A stretch of 64,000 nt of DNA from Karalla daura (GCA_029224185.1 CM055200.1:9378670-9442669), one strand, 5' to 3'; shown: positions 35,111-48,740, counted from the first letter of the stretch. Notes: a model not told the origin generated them from the letters alone. A program made the numbers and translations.

Positions 35111-37204
35111 ACAGTGTTCATTACAGACTGGCAAGAAAATGTTTTGGGATATGTTTTGGGATGACTGATGTTAATTTGGTGCTACGTTCCTATTTTGCAA
35201 TTATTTTATGTGTTTTCACCCTGAGTGTGTAAATTTCAGCATTTTTGTGATGTTGTTGTGGTTGGTTTTCCTTCACTGTTGATCTGCAAAGCAGATAAAA
35301 CTCCGTATTTAGCATGAGAGAGAGAGAACTGGGTGGTCCTCTGTACATGAGGAAGAAATAAATATCACTCTGCAATATGCTGCCACAGTGGAAACAAAGT
35401 GCTTCCTCTCCACCCACAAAGCTAAAAACCCCCGTCACAGGTCCCTGTGGATCCCCGTCTGCTGAGAGAAGGAAGGGTGGAGGAATACAGACTGCAAAAT
35501 ATAAAATACCCTTCAGCATCTAAACAAACACGCACACACACTTTAGATACACTTTAGTGTTAATTGCTGAAAATTGACCAAACGTGTTGGACAGTGGCAG
35601 GTAGACATTTCGGTGAAAAGATCCTACAATCATTAAAACAACCCAGTTTCTAACTGTTCTGGCCACACAGCTTCCTGTGGCAGAGGGCGTGTGCTGTGCT
35701 AGCAGGCTCCAGGCCAGCAGACCTGCGTGTTATTTTTACCTCAGCAGCACAGAGATGGACATCACGGGAAGAGCCGCATGTTTATTTTGGATGGCACACT
35801 TTGTCCCACAAATAATGATCAGGAGCTTTAAACCGATAGTGCAGTTGAAGGTGCAGCTCTGAAACTTGTTAGACGTGTGCCCGTCCAGGCTTTGTTCTCT
35901 AGATGGACGTTGGCAGAGAGGAAGAGGAAACCGAGCAGTGTAAATCGGTTATTATGAACTTTAACGGTAGCCACTGAAGCGTTTTCCATTTTCTTCAGTT
36001 TGTACTAGAACCTGACCAGAGCTGAGTGACCGTGATCCGAAGCCTAGATGCCGGATAAATAAGCCAGAAAGCTTGGCCGTCCCCTGCTGTGCTCTGTGGA
36101 AACAGTCTCTCTCACACACACAAAAGACTCCGGACTGTGACTGTGAGACAGCGCAGACAGAGCTTTCAGGCGTGACGCTCTCGACGTGTTGCCACAACAC
36201 AATCAGAATGTCACAGCTCCTCCACATGTCGCAGATGAAGGCCGCATCGGGGTCCAGGCATACTCAGACACTCTGGCTGGAAAGCAGTAAGCGGTATGCT
36301 GAAGGAGCTCCGTTTCTCGGGTGCGGCTTTTCATTTCAACATGAAAACTGCTCATAACATACAGACAGGATGGTTAGTGGTCAGCACTTGCCCATATATT
36401 TTAATGTAAAGAATCTATTAGATATTATGTGCTTGCTATGACAAAGTAACAAACTAAATATGACACAATGCTGACACAATGGGAGGACTGGGCTTTGTTC
36501 TACTGATCCAAGTGCCTTGTTTTAGTTGCTTTGATGGCTACGGAAAACCCAGCTTCACAAATGAAGGATTTTAAAATGCCGGTGTCATTTGTGATCTTTT
36601 TCACAAAAACATTGATTCCCTGAAGTGCAGGGCTCCTCTGTGGTTTGGAGGTAATGCTCAAACTTACTTGAAAGCATAGAAATACTTGAAATGGGCCGGT
36701 ATGGGCCAGTGTACTGTACATTACTATTCCTATTTTTACTCACTGTGATCAGCATGGCTGCTGGAGCTGATCACTTTGATCTGATGTTTGTGATTGCATT
36801 GGAAGAGAACCGGCATTGGTCTGTTCTGTTCAAAGATGCTCTACGACATCGGTTTGGGAAAGAAGGACATGTATGACGGTCATTGTGGTTGACATGAACC
36901 CACAATACAAATGTTGTTTTAATTGAGGTCAAACATATGTATGTGTCCACCCTTGGCCTCTGTTTGGGTGTGTAACGGTCAATGGCACAAAGCTAGACAT
37001 GCTCTAATAACTCAGCCTGAACTCTAATGAGATCCCAGCGTTGGTGGCTCCCCACTCGGATGGACCGTGTCCCTCCCTCTTTATCCGCACTGACAGGAGG
37101 AGCTCAAACTGCGCGTTTGTAATGCATTGGGAGCTCACAACCATTGAGCATTTTACTCTTTCCACTGCTATACTATAAGCCACTATAAGCATTCACTGGG
37201 CATT

Positions 37205-37475
37205 GTCCAGTCTTCATTCATTCATTTTCTTGACCTGCTTTGTGCCCAACAGGCACATCATGGGTCTGCTGGAACTACAGGGAATACACCCTGGAGAGGT
37301 TGTTTCACACACGCACATCTAAAGTAATTTGGAGTCTGCAAACAGCCCCAACACGCATGTTTTGGGTAATTTGAATACCTAGAGAAATCCTACACAGACA
37401 CAATCACAGCTCGCACACCAAGAGTTGAACTCGTGTCCTTCTTGATGTGAGACGAGGCCACGGTTGATCAGCCGG
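37205..37475 (+). mobile_element. SINE-like teleost dispersed repeat, copy C
   Basis: A diverged plus-strand copy. Landmarks are the head TTCATTCATTTTCTTGACCTG, TGGGTCTGCTGGAACTACAG, the CACCCTGGAGAG block and the end TGTCCTTCTTGATGTGAGAC. CpG-decayed and interrupted. Confidence 0.75.
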
Positions 37476-38106
37476 CCAGAAATTCCCAAACCGCACTCAT
37501 TTCTGTAGTCACCCGCCGCTTTTCCTTGCACTGCTTCGCTGTGTATGGCGCCTCGGTTGCTAAGGTGCTAAGAAGGTGTACAAAGCAGCGGTGGGAGGGT
37601 ATGGGACTGTTTTGTCTCAGTGAGAGAATAAAAAGCAGTGCTGTCATGGCTCTGCTGCTCTGGCAGCAAGGTGAGAGGCTGGCCTGTCACTCTGGATTAC
37701 TTCTGTCTCAGTGGGGCTTTGATGTGCGCTGACATCCTCAGATAACTTTTACAAGCTCGGGGAACATACGCTTCCTCTCTGTGTTTGGATTGGCTCCCAC
37801 GGCCGGCACTCTGACTCGACTCACAAGTGAATTCACAGAACACAAGCACTGTAGCCTTTCCAGGAAAAAACAGCTGTTGTGACCTGAGCTCATTGTCTGC
37901 CTGAGCAGCGTACGTGTTTTGGCCTGAGAGCTGAGTTCGCTGTATTATTCCCCTTCTTGACGCATGTACATTCAGGTGGATTTATGAATGGTATGCAAGG
38001 AAGGATTTTTTTCCCCCCATTCATAAAACTGTCTGTGTTTTGCCCTGTGTGTCTTCTTCTGCACTGAGATTTGTGGTAGTTTACATTCCTGTTTGTAACC
38101 AGGTAA

Positions 38107-38152
38107 TGATGTGAGTGTGTGTGAGTGTGTGTGTGTATGTGTATGTGTGTGT

Positions 38153-38242
<90 letters not shown>

Positions 38243-38245
38243 AGC
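38107..38245. repeat. Long (GT)n microsatellite with GTAT interruptions
   Basis: A GT run of about 140 bases, the left part of a larger satellite region that continues at 38326-38796 after about 80 bases of unique sequence. Confidence 0.97.
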
Positions 38246-38325
38246 TGAAAGGAACACGCCAGACTGGATGGATGGGGTTGCAGGGGCAGAAGCACGCAAT
38301 GTCTTGTAATCCTCTGGCCCTTCCA

Positions 38326-38547
38326 GGCATACGTGTATGTATATGTATGTATATATATATATATATATGTATATGTGCATGTGTGTTTGTGTCTGTATGT
38401 GTAAGTGTATGTGCACGTGTACGTGCATGTGCACGTATATATGTATGTGTATGTGTATGTGCATGTGCGTGTATGCATGTGTGTGTATGTGCGTGTGTGT
38501 TTGTGTGTGTATGTGCATGTGCATGTGCATGTGCATGTGCATGTGCA

Positions 38548-38584
<37 letters not shown>

Positions 38585-38601
38585 GTGCATGTGCATGTGT
38601 A

Positions 38602-38650
<49 letters not shown>

Positions 38651-38796
38651 GTGCATGTGCATGTGCATGTGCATGTGCATGTGCATGTGCATGTGTCTGT
38701 GTATTTGTATGTGTATGTGTATGTGTAGGTGTAGGTGTAGGTGTAGGTGTAGGTGTATGTGTAATACAGATACACATACACATTGTGTATGTGTAT
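38326..38796. repeat. Compound hexanucleotide satellite (GTGCAT/GTGTAT/GTAGGT)
   Basis: About 470 bases built almost only of alternating purine-pyrimidine steps. There are (TA) and GTATGT blocks at 38335-38460, GCATGT arrays at about 38513-38550 and 38650-38694, GTATGT arrays between them, and a GTGTAG array at 38724-38756. The right end flips strand (ATACACATACAC then GTGTATGTGTAT, 38770-38796). Frames of up to 297 codons across it are compositional artefacts. Confidence 0.96.
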
Positions 38797-41700
38797 GTAT
38801 GCTAACACGCCTGCTGAGAGATTTGCTCTGCAACCTCAAACCCATTCATATGCCTCATTGCGAGATTTTTTTTTTCAAGCATGGGGGTGCAGGTGAGTGG
38901 GAAGGGAAATATTAACACTTAAAATGCACTCTTGTGTAGTAGTGGGGGGAGGGCAAACTGCAAAAAAGAAAAAAAAGAAAAACAGTGAAACTGAGCTGCT
39001 TGTTTTTCCGACAGAGGTGCATATGATTTGTGCAGAGGGACCAGATGAGGGTAAGATGAGCTGTCGACGAGTTATTGTTACAGCACTAGCATCACGTGTG
39101 GCGGCTCTGCCCCAACAACTCTCTGCTGCGCCGTCTTCGCACGAAAACTTTGAGCAAGGGAGGGGAGGGATTGCCAGGCAGTGTAATATCTAATGAAGAA
39201 TCTCTCAGAAGTAGCTATTAGAGGTTCTAAAATCAGATAAATGCAGAGCTTGCTATCAAGATTGTGCTCATAGTCGTAGTTGGACTGAGCCAGAGGGTGT
39301 TTCTGGCACACTCAGGCGGGTGACAATACACCACAAAAATCAGACCAACGCTGCCGCAGAAGGTCGACCGCGCTCAGTAAGGCAGCATCACGTATCAAAG
39401 TGAGAGCACAGCGGGCTAAATACGAAAGAATGTATGTGCTTCAGAGTTATGCAACTTTCTAATTTTTAGAGTTGATGTCGGTGGTTCAGTCCTGGTCTGT
39501 TGCAATGCGTCTCAATAGTTTGCCGCAAATGCCAAACCAAACCATATCACCTCAGAAATTTAAAGCATATTGTGAGGGTGGCGAAATGTTGCTTCACAGG
39601 AATGCAGACAAGTAGTTCCTCCGTGAGATGGCAGCTACAGCCCTGATACTAACTTTTGTCATTACATCCCTAAACTTGGAAAGACTGTATATTTTTGTAG
39701 AACAAGAATAAAGGCAACAACAGAAGTCTCTCCTCCATGGAAATAGGGGTAAAAGGAAAGCACAAAAAAATAATGGTAGCTTGAGGTTAATAAAGTGGAA
39801 TCCAAGGTATGGGAAGAGGTCAAACTACTCACATCCCAAGGAGTCATGACTCATTAACATCAACTTAATCACCAGAGATACTGCTCTCACCTTTTAATGC
39901 ACTGAACACCATAAATTATCAATAATTACTGCTCCCAGTGATATTGCAAATTCTGCTTCATTTTACTGTTTCTGTTTGGACTGCGGGAGCTGATAGCTCG
40001 GCACAACGTGCAGTTTTTATGAGATTTTAAGCATAATCCAGTCTTCTTCTTACTTTTCCCAATGCTAAGATTTGTGCAGCTTCACTGAGAGCCAACACTT
40101 GAGTGTGATCTGTTTGATGGCGCCCTTGTGGAGGTGATACTGGAGCCAGGTCTCCTCCTGCAGTTTAACTGAAATAAGTGTCCGGTAATTGCCGAGTGGC
40201 TGATTGTGGCACTGACAGCTCCTCATTGTGTTGTGTAAGCCCTGTCAGTCCTTCTCGTCTCGCTGACATGCGTGTGCTGAATTCAACACTTTCCACGGGA
40301 CCTAGTGACAGAGCTTTGTTTTCGCATGTTTACTCGTTGCTAATTGATGTCAACATCTGCTGCTTTACTTCCTCCATACCAGGTTATGTAGGTATATATA
40401 ACACACAAAGCCAAAAGAAAACAGTGACCTGTACCAGGTGAAAGGTGTTATGTGCATTTCATCTGAAAACCAGTCTAAAACTCTTTTCTTGGTATCAAAT
40501 GGACTCAAACCAAGTTCGGTGTTGCAACTCGGCCTTGATTGAACTGTGACATCACAATGGCACGAGTGTGTTTTTAGGAGCATTTAAGTGTATTAAAGTA
40601 ATCTCTGTCCCACCCAGGGAAATAATGCAGCACACCTCAACTGGAACCTGGTGTGACAGAATGATAAAACAAAATTTGGTGTGTGTCACGGTCTGTATAT
40701 CCCGCCCACCCGCAGGCACCAGCGATTGTCTACCTGCTCTGTACGTGATATTGCCACATTTCTATTTTTAAACATGATGTATCTGCGAGTGGCTGCCATT
40801 GTGTTTGCACTGCTGGCTCAGGTTTGTTGCTTTGATGTTTGCTCGGAAAGCAACCGTCGGGCCAGATGCAATAAATAACAATGTGGTGCCATTTTGTCTG
40901 TCTCTTTTTCTGAAACCATTTGGAACTTCCTGGTTTTGGATTGAGTGCGATGGGATAAAAATAAAAAATAAAAAAATGTAAAAAACACCCGCCTGCTCAA
41001 CCTTTCATCAGACTTTTGTTTTTTTTTTTACAAAATATCCAATTCTGTTGTGGCAAAAAACTCCAAGGGAATATGCACGTGTTCCTCTGTATCCAAGAGA
41101 TAATGTCTCATTACTTGCTAGGGTAACCTGCTGCATGGGTCACTGCCATCAAAACAAGAAGAGATCACTTGTGGCCTGCTGCAGATGAAGCTTCAGCCAC
41201 AGTCGAGGTTGAGGTTGCTTGCAAAGGCTTTGTCTGTGTGTTGAAACTGTAGTTTCTTTTATAGGACTCTGGGTGGAATAATGGAGGAAAGCCACCGAGG
41301 CTCAGCGTGGTACGACATACATATCAACTCCCCAGCACGCTGACATATGCCGTTTGAAAGATAATCCATACGCAGGATTAGGAACTCAAACCTGACAATT
41401 ACCTGTGCAACAAACACGGCGTTCCCGCGGCCAGCCGGGATGAGTCACTGATGTCCTTCCAGGAATCTGAGCACACTCATCGTAGCACCACACCAGACCT
41501 CACCAGACCTCACAGACCCCGGGCCCAGCACATCATTAGCAGCTTACACGTCGCCCCTTAGTCACAGAAAATGTCCTGGAATCATTTAACGTTCCCTCAG
41601 GTTACATCACTCCCAGCGAATGATCTGATATCGCATCAACAAGACTAAGAATGAGAATGAAAATAATAATAATAAAAAGAAGAAGAAAGTTTCTGTCGTT

Positions 41701-42711
41701 TTGCCGCAAGGATGAATTAAACAAGTAAATCAAAATGCAATAAAACACTTCAGTTATATAATAAAAATCAGACAGTAATAAAACTGGAAATGGGACAGAG
41801 AGGCTGCTGCTGATAAAGAGAAAAATGAGTAATGATCTTTTTTATTGTTTCTGTAAAAATGCATGCAGCATGTGTGAATCAGAGGAAATAGAGGTATAAT
41901 ATTCTCACTCTTTTAAGGTGTGGTTCAGTGTCTACAGAAAAGTGGGCTGATCATAAAAAAGATTTTCTCTGAAAAGATGTTGACTGAGACTGAATAATTA
42001 TGTTTAAATTGCTGCCTGTAAAAGCCAAAAGAAAATCAGGTGATATGTCTCCAGGCTCATCACTCTGATCAAAAGTTGTAGTCATTCAAAGAGCACGGCT
42101 CAGTCCAACTCCAATTACTTTTGTGTGAGTGTTTTCTCATGTTTCGGTTTTCTCCCACCCCCTCACTGACTTCCTCCCTGCTTCTGTGAGCGCTGCTTGT
42201 TATTCTAACTGGAGCTCAGTGAGCCGCTGATCATTAGACTTATCTCAGCCATGAAACAGCTCATAAACGCTGCAGCTGGACCCACATGGCTCTCAGGTGT
42301 ACGTGACCTCGGAGGAGGTGGCTGCTGCTCAGCCGAGCGGGCCTCCGCTGCACTCCACTGTGCCACCGTGCCACGCTGACCACAAAGGGTCCATTGAGCC
42401 TCTACGAGCCAGGTCAGAGGTCTTTTTCCTCCCAGTCTGGGGAGATAAAAGACGGATCCAGCAATCAGTCCTCCTGGGGGCCGTCTGTCAGCAGCCCTTA
42501 TCAGCAGCATGAGAGAAACCCGGACAAAAGACCCCCAGAATGTACAGCCTGGAATGTAATTCACCCCCACCCACAAACCTCGTTGATTATAAGTTGTTTG
42601 AGGAAAAAGTATCTTTGAAACCACATTAACATGTCTATTTGTCTTAAGTGACATGAACTGAGTATTTGTGGCTGTCTGTTGTTCAGTCTGGAGCCTGCCT
42701 TGGAAGCAACA

Positions 42712-42800
42712 TCCAACCATCCAGCCATTAACTTACCTGCTTTGTGCCCAGAGGTATTGCAGGGGTCTGCTGGATCCCCAGCTTACATGTGCCCCTTTTA
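42712..42800 (+). mobile_element. SINE-like teleost dispersed repeat, copy D (5' fragment)
   Basis: Only the head of the repeat is present: CCATCCAGCCATTAACTTAC, CTGCTTTGTGCCCAGAGG, then GGGTCTGCTGGATCCCCAG. It is followed by unrelated sequence. Confidence 0.7.
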
Positions 42801-43169
42801 CAGATGTGGTTCAATGCCAGTTCACGGTTAGTGCTCAGTGGAACTGTTCTTTTGTTTACTCTTTTTATGTTGCTCTCTGGTCCCAGAGTAGCACCATTTC
42901 TTTGCCAAGTCAGAAATTTGTGACAGGATTATTGAGACCAATGAAGTCTGCCATCTCTTTCTTACTACATAAGAGAAGCTGCAGATATATGCGGAATTGC
43001 AGTTAAAGAAGTTCAAGAAAGACTAGGGGGACCAAAAAAAGGTCAGCAGCTGAAACTGCACAGGCTGGCCACATTTTTGTTGTAGCTAGTTGTCAACTGG
43101 TTGGCAAGTGAAACTGGCTTCAAACCAGCACCAAGTAGTAAGTGGAAAAGGAATAATAGCATCAAGGCG

Positions 43170-43313
43170 GGGAATGACAAGTCGCCAGTTCATCACAGGA
43201 CACACACCATTCACTTTCACACTCACACCCTAGGGGTAGTTTGGAACCTCCAATTGACCTAAACATTTTTACGATTGGAGGAAATTGGAGTACCAAGAGA
43301 AAACCCACACACC

Positions 43314-43358
<45 letters not shown>

Positions 43359-43460
43359 AAGAATGAGTAAATTCCATAGAGAAAGGCTGTCAGTCCAACC
43401 AGGATTCAGACCAGGGTCCTTCTTGCTGTGAGGCAACAAGTGCTATTCACTCAGCCCAAA
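43170..43460 (+). mobile_element. SINE-like teleost dispersed repeat, copy E, with internal (CA)n expansion
   Basis: Landmarks are AAGTCGCCAGTTCATCACAG, ACACACCATTCACTTTCACA, GGAACCTCCAATTGACCTAA, AGAGAAAACCCACACACC and GGTCCTTCTTGCTGTGAGGC. At 43317-43356 the usual CACGCACACA spot has expanded into a (CA)n run of about 40 bases, so the microsatellite was born from the SINE-like copy. Confidence 0.83.
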
Positions 43461-44189
43461 AACAGTATCTATTACCCCCATTTATGTAATACATAAGCAA
43501 AGTGTCACTGCTAAAGGAAGAAGATCTTTGCAAATCTTTTCAAGACCCCGAGGGAAAAATGGCTCTCGAAACTCAGCTCCATGTCACCACAACCACATTT
43601 CACATTTATGAGCTCAAAACACAGGACTGATAATAACATTTTAACTGTTAACATCATTTTACTGCTTCAACTAAAAAAAAACATTTTGATGAGCAATTAC
43701 AGACTTCTTACAGATGTTTGAGAATTTCTAGTCTCTTCTTCTTTTTCTTCTCTTCTTCAACCGAGAGCATAAACGCTCTGCAAAAAAAGACCAAGGTAAA
43801 AAATCTGAGACTTGACAAGATTTCATGAAATTCTTCTTGTTTGATTTAAGATAATAGAGAAATATACAACACAATAATTATAAAATAACTCTTAAAAAAG
43901 AAAAGTTACCTAATATTTTAAAAAGGTTTGTTGGAACCAAATAGTTTGCAATGTGTGTATGTATATTACAAACATAATCGCATTTTAGTTGATATTCACA
44001 GGGAGGTCTTGTTTCTGTTGGGACAGATTCTTGTCACTAGTCCATGAACCTGTTACGAGATGATATTCTAAAACGGTCATTTTATCTACAAAAGGAAATT
44101 CTTGGAGAAGCAGTCATACTGTCTTTGGCGGTTTATCAAGAGCAGCACGTACCACACTCTGACACACTTATTTGTCACGGATGATTTGC

Positions 44190-44356
44190 AAGTGTGCCCT
44201 GCGATGAACTGGCATCCAGTACAGGGTGTATTCCCTGCCCTCTGCCCTATGCGAGAGGCCCCTGTGACACCACCAAGCGGGTATGAAGATGAATGAATGA
44301 ATGAATGAATGAATGAATGAATGAATGAATGAATGAATGAATGAATGAATGAATGA
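44190..44356 (-). mobile_element. SINE-like copy F (3' fragment) with (GAAT)n tail
   Basis: The tail landmarks CCCTGCGATGAACTGGCATC and CCAGTACAGGGTGTATTCCC mark a reverse-orientation copy. It runs straight into an uninterrupted GAAT array (44291-44356, about 16 units), which corresponds to the expanded terminal repeat of the element. Confidence 0.8.
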
Positions 44357-45005
44357 AAGAATGATTTACAAGTGTGTCAGGATGGCACTTGCTGCACATG
44401 TTACTAAATATGGGTCATAACAGTGAGCAGGCAAAGTGAATATTTCTCGGCCAATACAATACTAAAAATTATTTGCGTGTGTTTTTACTTTCACGTTGAT
44501 TGGATCAATAGTGAAGGAGAGGCTGGATGGACAAAAGAAAACTGAAAAGAGAACATACAAAGGTACAGCAGTTGCACACAGTTTGACTGTGGGTGACACT
44601 GATCTCCCTGTGATATTAAGGGACAGGCAAGAATGACACATATGACCCTCCATGTCAGCTCCAGACCCTCCATCCAGAAGCTTCTTTGAAACCACTGCAG
44701 TTGACACTGAACCATTGTGTCACAAACACACCTCCCTGTTGGAGGACAGAAACCTCGGAGGAGTCAAGCAGCTGCAGATCATCTGGTCTCTGCACTGGAG
44801 GGAGAGTGAGGGAAGGAACGGGTTGATTTGATTGGGTTTATTTCCTCATGCTCTGCAGACATGTCCACTCTTAAGCCTGGGTTTAAACAGGAAGAGTTAA
44901 AAAAAAAAAAGAAAATGTGATAACCATGTTTATTTGGCCACCTAAATCCACCATTCACGACTGCTCCTCAGATTTGAAATGCATTTTAGTCATCACCAAA
45001 CACCA

Positions 45006-45034
45006 CCTGGATGCATCATTTAGATGCATCCAGG
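45006..45034. repeat. Perfect hairpin, 12-base arms, 5-base loop
   Basis: CCTGGATGCATC (45006-45017) pairs exactly with GATGCATCCAGG (45023-45034) around ATTTA. No gene is nearby. Confidence 0.88.
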
Positions 45035-45948
45035 ATTTTTCCAAAGGGACCTACAGTATGATGTCAGAGTCTCAAAGTCACTCAGGAAAGGCGTTTCCGA
45101 GAACTTTCCTTTAAGTAAACCTTTTGCTATTTATATCACCACAGTCACGTTAAGGCAGACTAATATGTTATGATAAGGACTAACATTACCCACCACACGC
45201 AACAGTTTTCTCAGCCTGGTAACAGCACTGTCTCCTGTTGTTTGTCTTGGTGTGTGTCAGGGAGGAACATCACAGCTTCTCATAAACCTTGTCCACTCAC
45301 CTGCACTGGCCTGTCCCATCTCGTTCTCGTCCATTCAGCCTGAAAATTACACCTTTGGGATACAGTGACGTGATGAAGAATAGACTGTATGACTCCCATG
45401 GGTGAGTAGAGATCCATCCCACACACACACACACACCCTCACATTAATTTCCTCCAGGCTACTCATAGCTCATAATGAGTCAGTTCAGAAAGAAAGTTAC
45501 CTTCAAACAAACTTTCAGTGAGTGTTGCCGACAACACTAATGTCTTCATGAACTTCTTGAAATGTTGTTACTGAGTCGTTCACCTTAATTATCCCAGCTG
45601 TTACATAAAAAAATAGGGCAAAATAACCACAAGTGCCCTGTTGACATGTTGACTGGTGTGCTGAGATTTGGGTTTTTTTCACTGCTATTATATATGGTAT
45701 TATATTATTGAAAGTCTAATACAAAATGGTTGAGAACCACTGCAAATACAACCACGCACCAAGGACACACACGCACACAGACACACAGACACACTCAAGT
45801 GGAGCACGTCCAATCATTTCAGTCAACACATATTCAGTGATGCAGTGATTCAGTGATAAAGTTTTTGTTTCTTAGAAGTATGTTGTCCATGAAGTCCCAT
45901 CAGGTATTTTTAGCTTCTTTTTTTTATCCTTTGCACGCACGCTAATAA

Positions 45949-46260
45949 CTTGTTCCCACAAGATAGTTATCTAGTGAACATAATAAGCTTGTGCACATTA
46001 GATAATTATCTTGCGCCAGGACACGTAGCATTTTGTTGTATAACATTCTGAGGTTAAAATGAAACTTGATGAGCTGATCTCTGCCCATATTATGGTGGCT
46101 GTCTGAATCTCAAAGTCCTTAGAGATGTGAACGAAGTTATAGTGATCAATCTTGTGAGAATAAATAATGATCTTCTAAATCCAAAAGAATCATCGTAGCA
46201 TCTTCTATACAAGATAATTATGTTGTGGGAACAAGATAATTATCTTGTGGGTACAAGATA
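45949..46260. mobile_element. MITE-like element with inverted ends
   Basis: The left end CTTGTTCCCACAAGATAGTT (45949-) matches, in inverse orientation, the right end around 46212-46235, which contains TTGTGGGAACAAG. Further AAGATAATTATCTTG palindromes sit next to both ends (46000-46013 and 46233-46247). The interior of about 240 bases has no coding frame. The pattern suggests a small DNA transposon derivative; the family is not identified. Confidence 0.55.
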
Positions 46261-48449
46261 AAGAAATATATGATACTTTAGGTGCTCTGTTTTAAACATA
46301 AAGAGTAATGGATGCAACATACAGATGTGATTCTGATTTAACCAATGTAAGAGTAACACAATTTACATAACCTCTTCAGAAAATCATATTGTTCTGAGAT
46401 CAAGGTGAGATGTGCTGAATATGCCTGAGGATGCACCATCCTGCCCGAAATCATGTTTTTGTTTGTGTACGTGCAGGTTGCCAGACTCCCTTTTGTTACC
46501 ATGACAAGTGCCATTTAGGCACACTACTGTTTCTCTACTTAGACTTAAGTTCATACATTCCCCTGGACTCGATAAAATCTCACAGCTATGTGTGTCTCTG
46601 CATCAGAGGCAAAGCTTGTTGGGAGCACCTTGGCAAAGAGAGTTCAGCAGAGTTTAAGGTCTTGCTCTGCTTTTTTTTTTCTGTCTGAGCAGCATGGCTG
46701 GAATATTTGATCCTGATCTTTCAGATCTGAATGTTCAATATTTTAGAGCAGCTTGATGATGGGAGATAGTGAAAACGGAGCGGCTCTGGAGAACTGCCTA
46801 CGTGAGAAGAAACCTTGATATCTTGAACTTTCATCTTTCCTGTTACACATGTCTGGTGTCACATAGGCCTCAAGACAGTGAAACTGATGGCTTTTTTTTG
46901 TTTTGTTTTTTTTAGATTACCCACCATTACATGCTCAGGTTTTCTGAATCCTGAATAACAAGCTCCTGAAACCTGTCACCTGTCCCTCTGGTTTACACTT
47001 GTCCTAACTGGGCCTGACCCACAATTAGTCATGAAACAGGAGCAAACCTGTCTTCCGTGTACCCATGAAAACGCACACACATAGAGGGAGAGTCATAAGA
47101 ACATAAAAGGTGATGTAAGTCCTTTTGGAAATATAATTTGGATCAAAAGCCGAGTGCAATATGTTACTTGAGAGAAGCTATAATGTTTGGAATGGCAGCC
47201 TGAATAATTTGCCTCTTTGGGAAGAATTGTCCACAGCTGCGTGGTAGCGTGTGACTGTGTGCAGTTGCAGCCACCCACAGAGATAAAAGAGGAACAGTGC
47301 CATGTAGACACAGAGACCTGGTCTCACCGGCCTCTCAGGTGCCTGCTCTTTCTTGGAAGAGTCGCTCACAGACTGTTGGGGAAGTCATTTTCTTCTCTCC
47401 CCACCCTCGACATTAGAGGGGAAATTCCATCTTCACACGTTCAAGATCACAAAGACCATCCCTCACGTTTCTACTGTCTGTGAGTATCTTTCCTCCTCAG
47501 GGTGGTGGGAAAAGAAGAAAATGTAAAAAAAAAATCAGTCCTCTCACAGTATTTATTCACTGTTTATCTTTTTTTCTTTTCTCAGAACTGAAAGAATGGG
47601 GTTAGTTTCCCTTCACGACACAATCACTCTCAAGTAATGTGAGAAAGGATTGTTGTGATTTCTGAATGGACTAGGTGGTGCAACAGGCCTGCACACCGTT
47701 GCGTGTGAACCTCTGGCTCTCTGCCAGATGTGAGAGCGAGTTAAAGGACAGGTTGCATAAGAATTGAGGCATGTTTTGATTTTGTAACAGTTTGTGTCCC
47801 GGAATATGTGTTTTAATTGGCAATATATATGGTCACGTAGAAGAGTCACGTAGGGAGATATAATTAGACAAATGATGACATTGATTGTTTCACAATGACT
47901 TTGACAATCATCACCTCACTTAACTTAATGCCACAGTATAATAGAAGCAGTTCAATCACTTCCAACAGTGGTGTGCTAAACACAATGACAGAACTGGGTC
48001 AAAGAAGACAAATGAATCAATTGTAGATATTTAAGCACATTTATTTATTCATTGAGCTCCCTAATTGATCTCAGCTGGTACTATATCTGGCCCATATAAA
48101 ATTTCTTGCCGTGTGTAAAACAATTTTGAGATGTGTTTTTCAACACTAACTTGTGTACACCTGTCGTATACTTTACTCATTTATAGTAGTGCTTGAGGAA
48201 GGTCTTCGGCTGAGGCACAAGCCAGTGAAATGACATTGACATGTTACATCCGTCTGAAGCAGTTTTATCTGAAGCAGATGAAATAACGAAGTGGCGAAGA
48301 GAAACGAATTGTATTAACGTCGTTTGGCGCCATCTAGAGGATCGAGCTGACAACCACAGCTCCGAATACAATTCATTTTAAACTTGATTTAGGTTGTCGA
48401 CTTACATGTTTGTAAATACAGAATACGGACAACAACAAGAATAAAAGCG

Positions 48450-48495
48450 GAACGGAGGAAGAGGAAGCAGAAGAAAAAGAAGAAAAGGAAGAAAA
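48450..48495. repeat. Purine-rich (GGAAGAA)-like tract
   Basis: About 45 bases of almost pure A/G on the plus strand, 0.4 kb upstream of the nanp start. It could form triplex DNA or simply be low-complexity sequence. Confidence 0.8.
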
Positions 48496-48740
48496 TTGCG
48501 GTACCAAAATAGGCCAGATATACTTTACTAGACGAGCAGGAATTTCAATTTAGTTTACAGAAATAGTACATTGGGTTGATAAAGTGGGCACACAGCATAA
48601 ATAATAGATAGGGTGGGGACATGACCAAAAGAGTGGGGACATGAGTGTCAACCTCTTATGTTTCGTAGTAAGACTTTCGATGAATATTTGAGACTTATAC
48701 TAGCTAATTCTCTCTCTTAAAAACTCTACCGGCCACTAGC

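Noticed and set aside
34511..35134. 207-codon minus-strand open frame
   Set aside because: Much of it is SINE-like copy B in reverse orientation; no protein-family resemblance.
38513..38694. Regularly spaced GTGCAT units resembling a repeat-spacer array
   Set aside because: Units are contiguous hexanucleotides with no unique spacers in a vertebrate genome; this is a satellite, not a CRISPR array.
37890..38915. Several open frames of 100-297 codons rich in His-Thr, Tyr-Thr or Cys-Val
   Set aside because: They are translations of the GT/GTAT/GTGCAT satellite in every frame; compositional artefacts, not proteins.
42205..42720. 171-codon minus-strand open frame in the gene desert
   Set aside because: No recognisable domain or splice structure, overlaps SINE-like fragment D at one end, and looks like chance.
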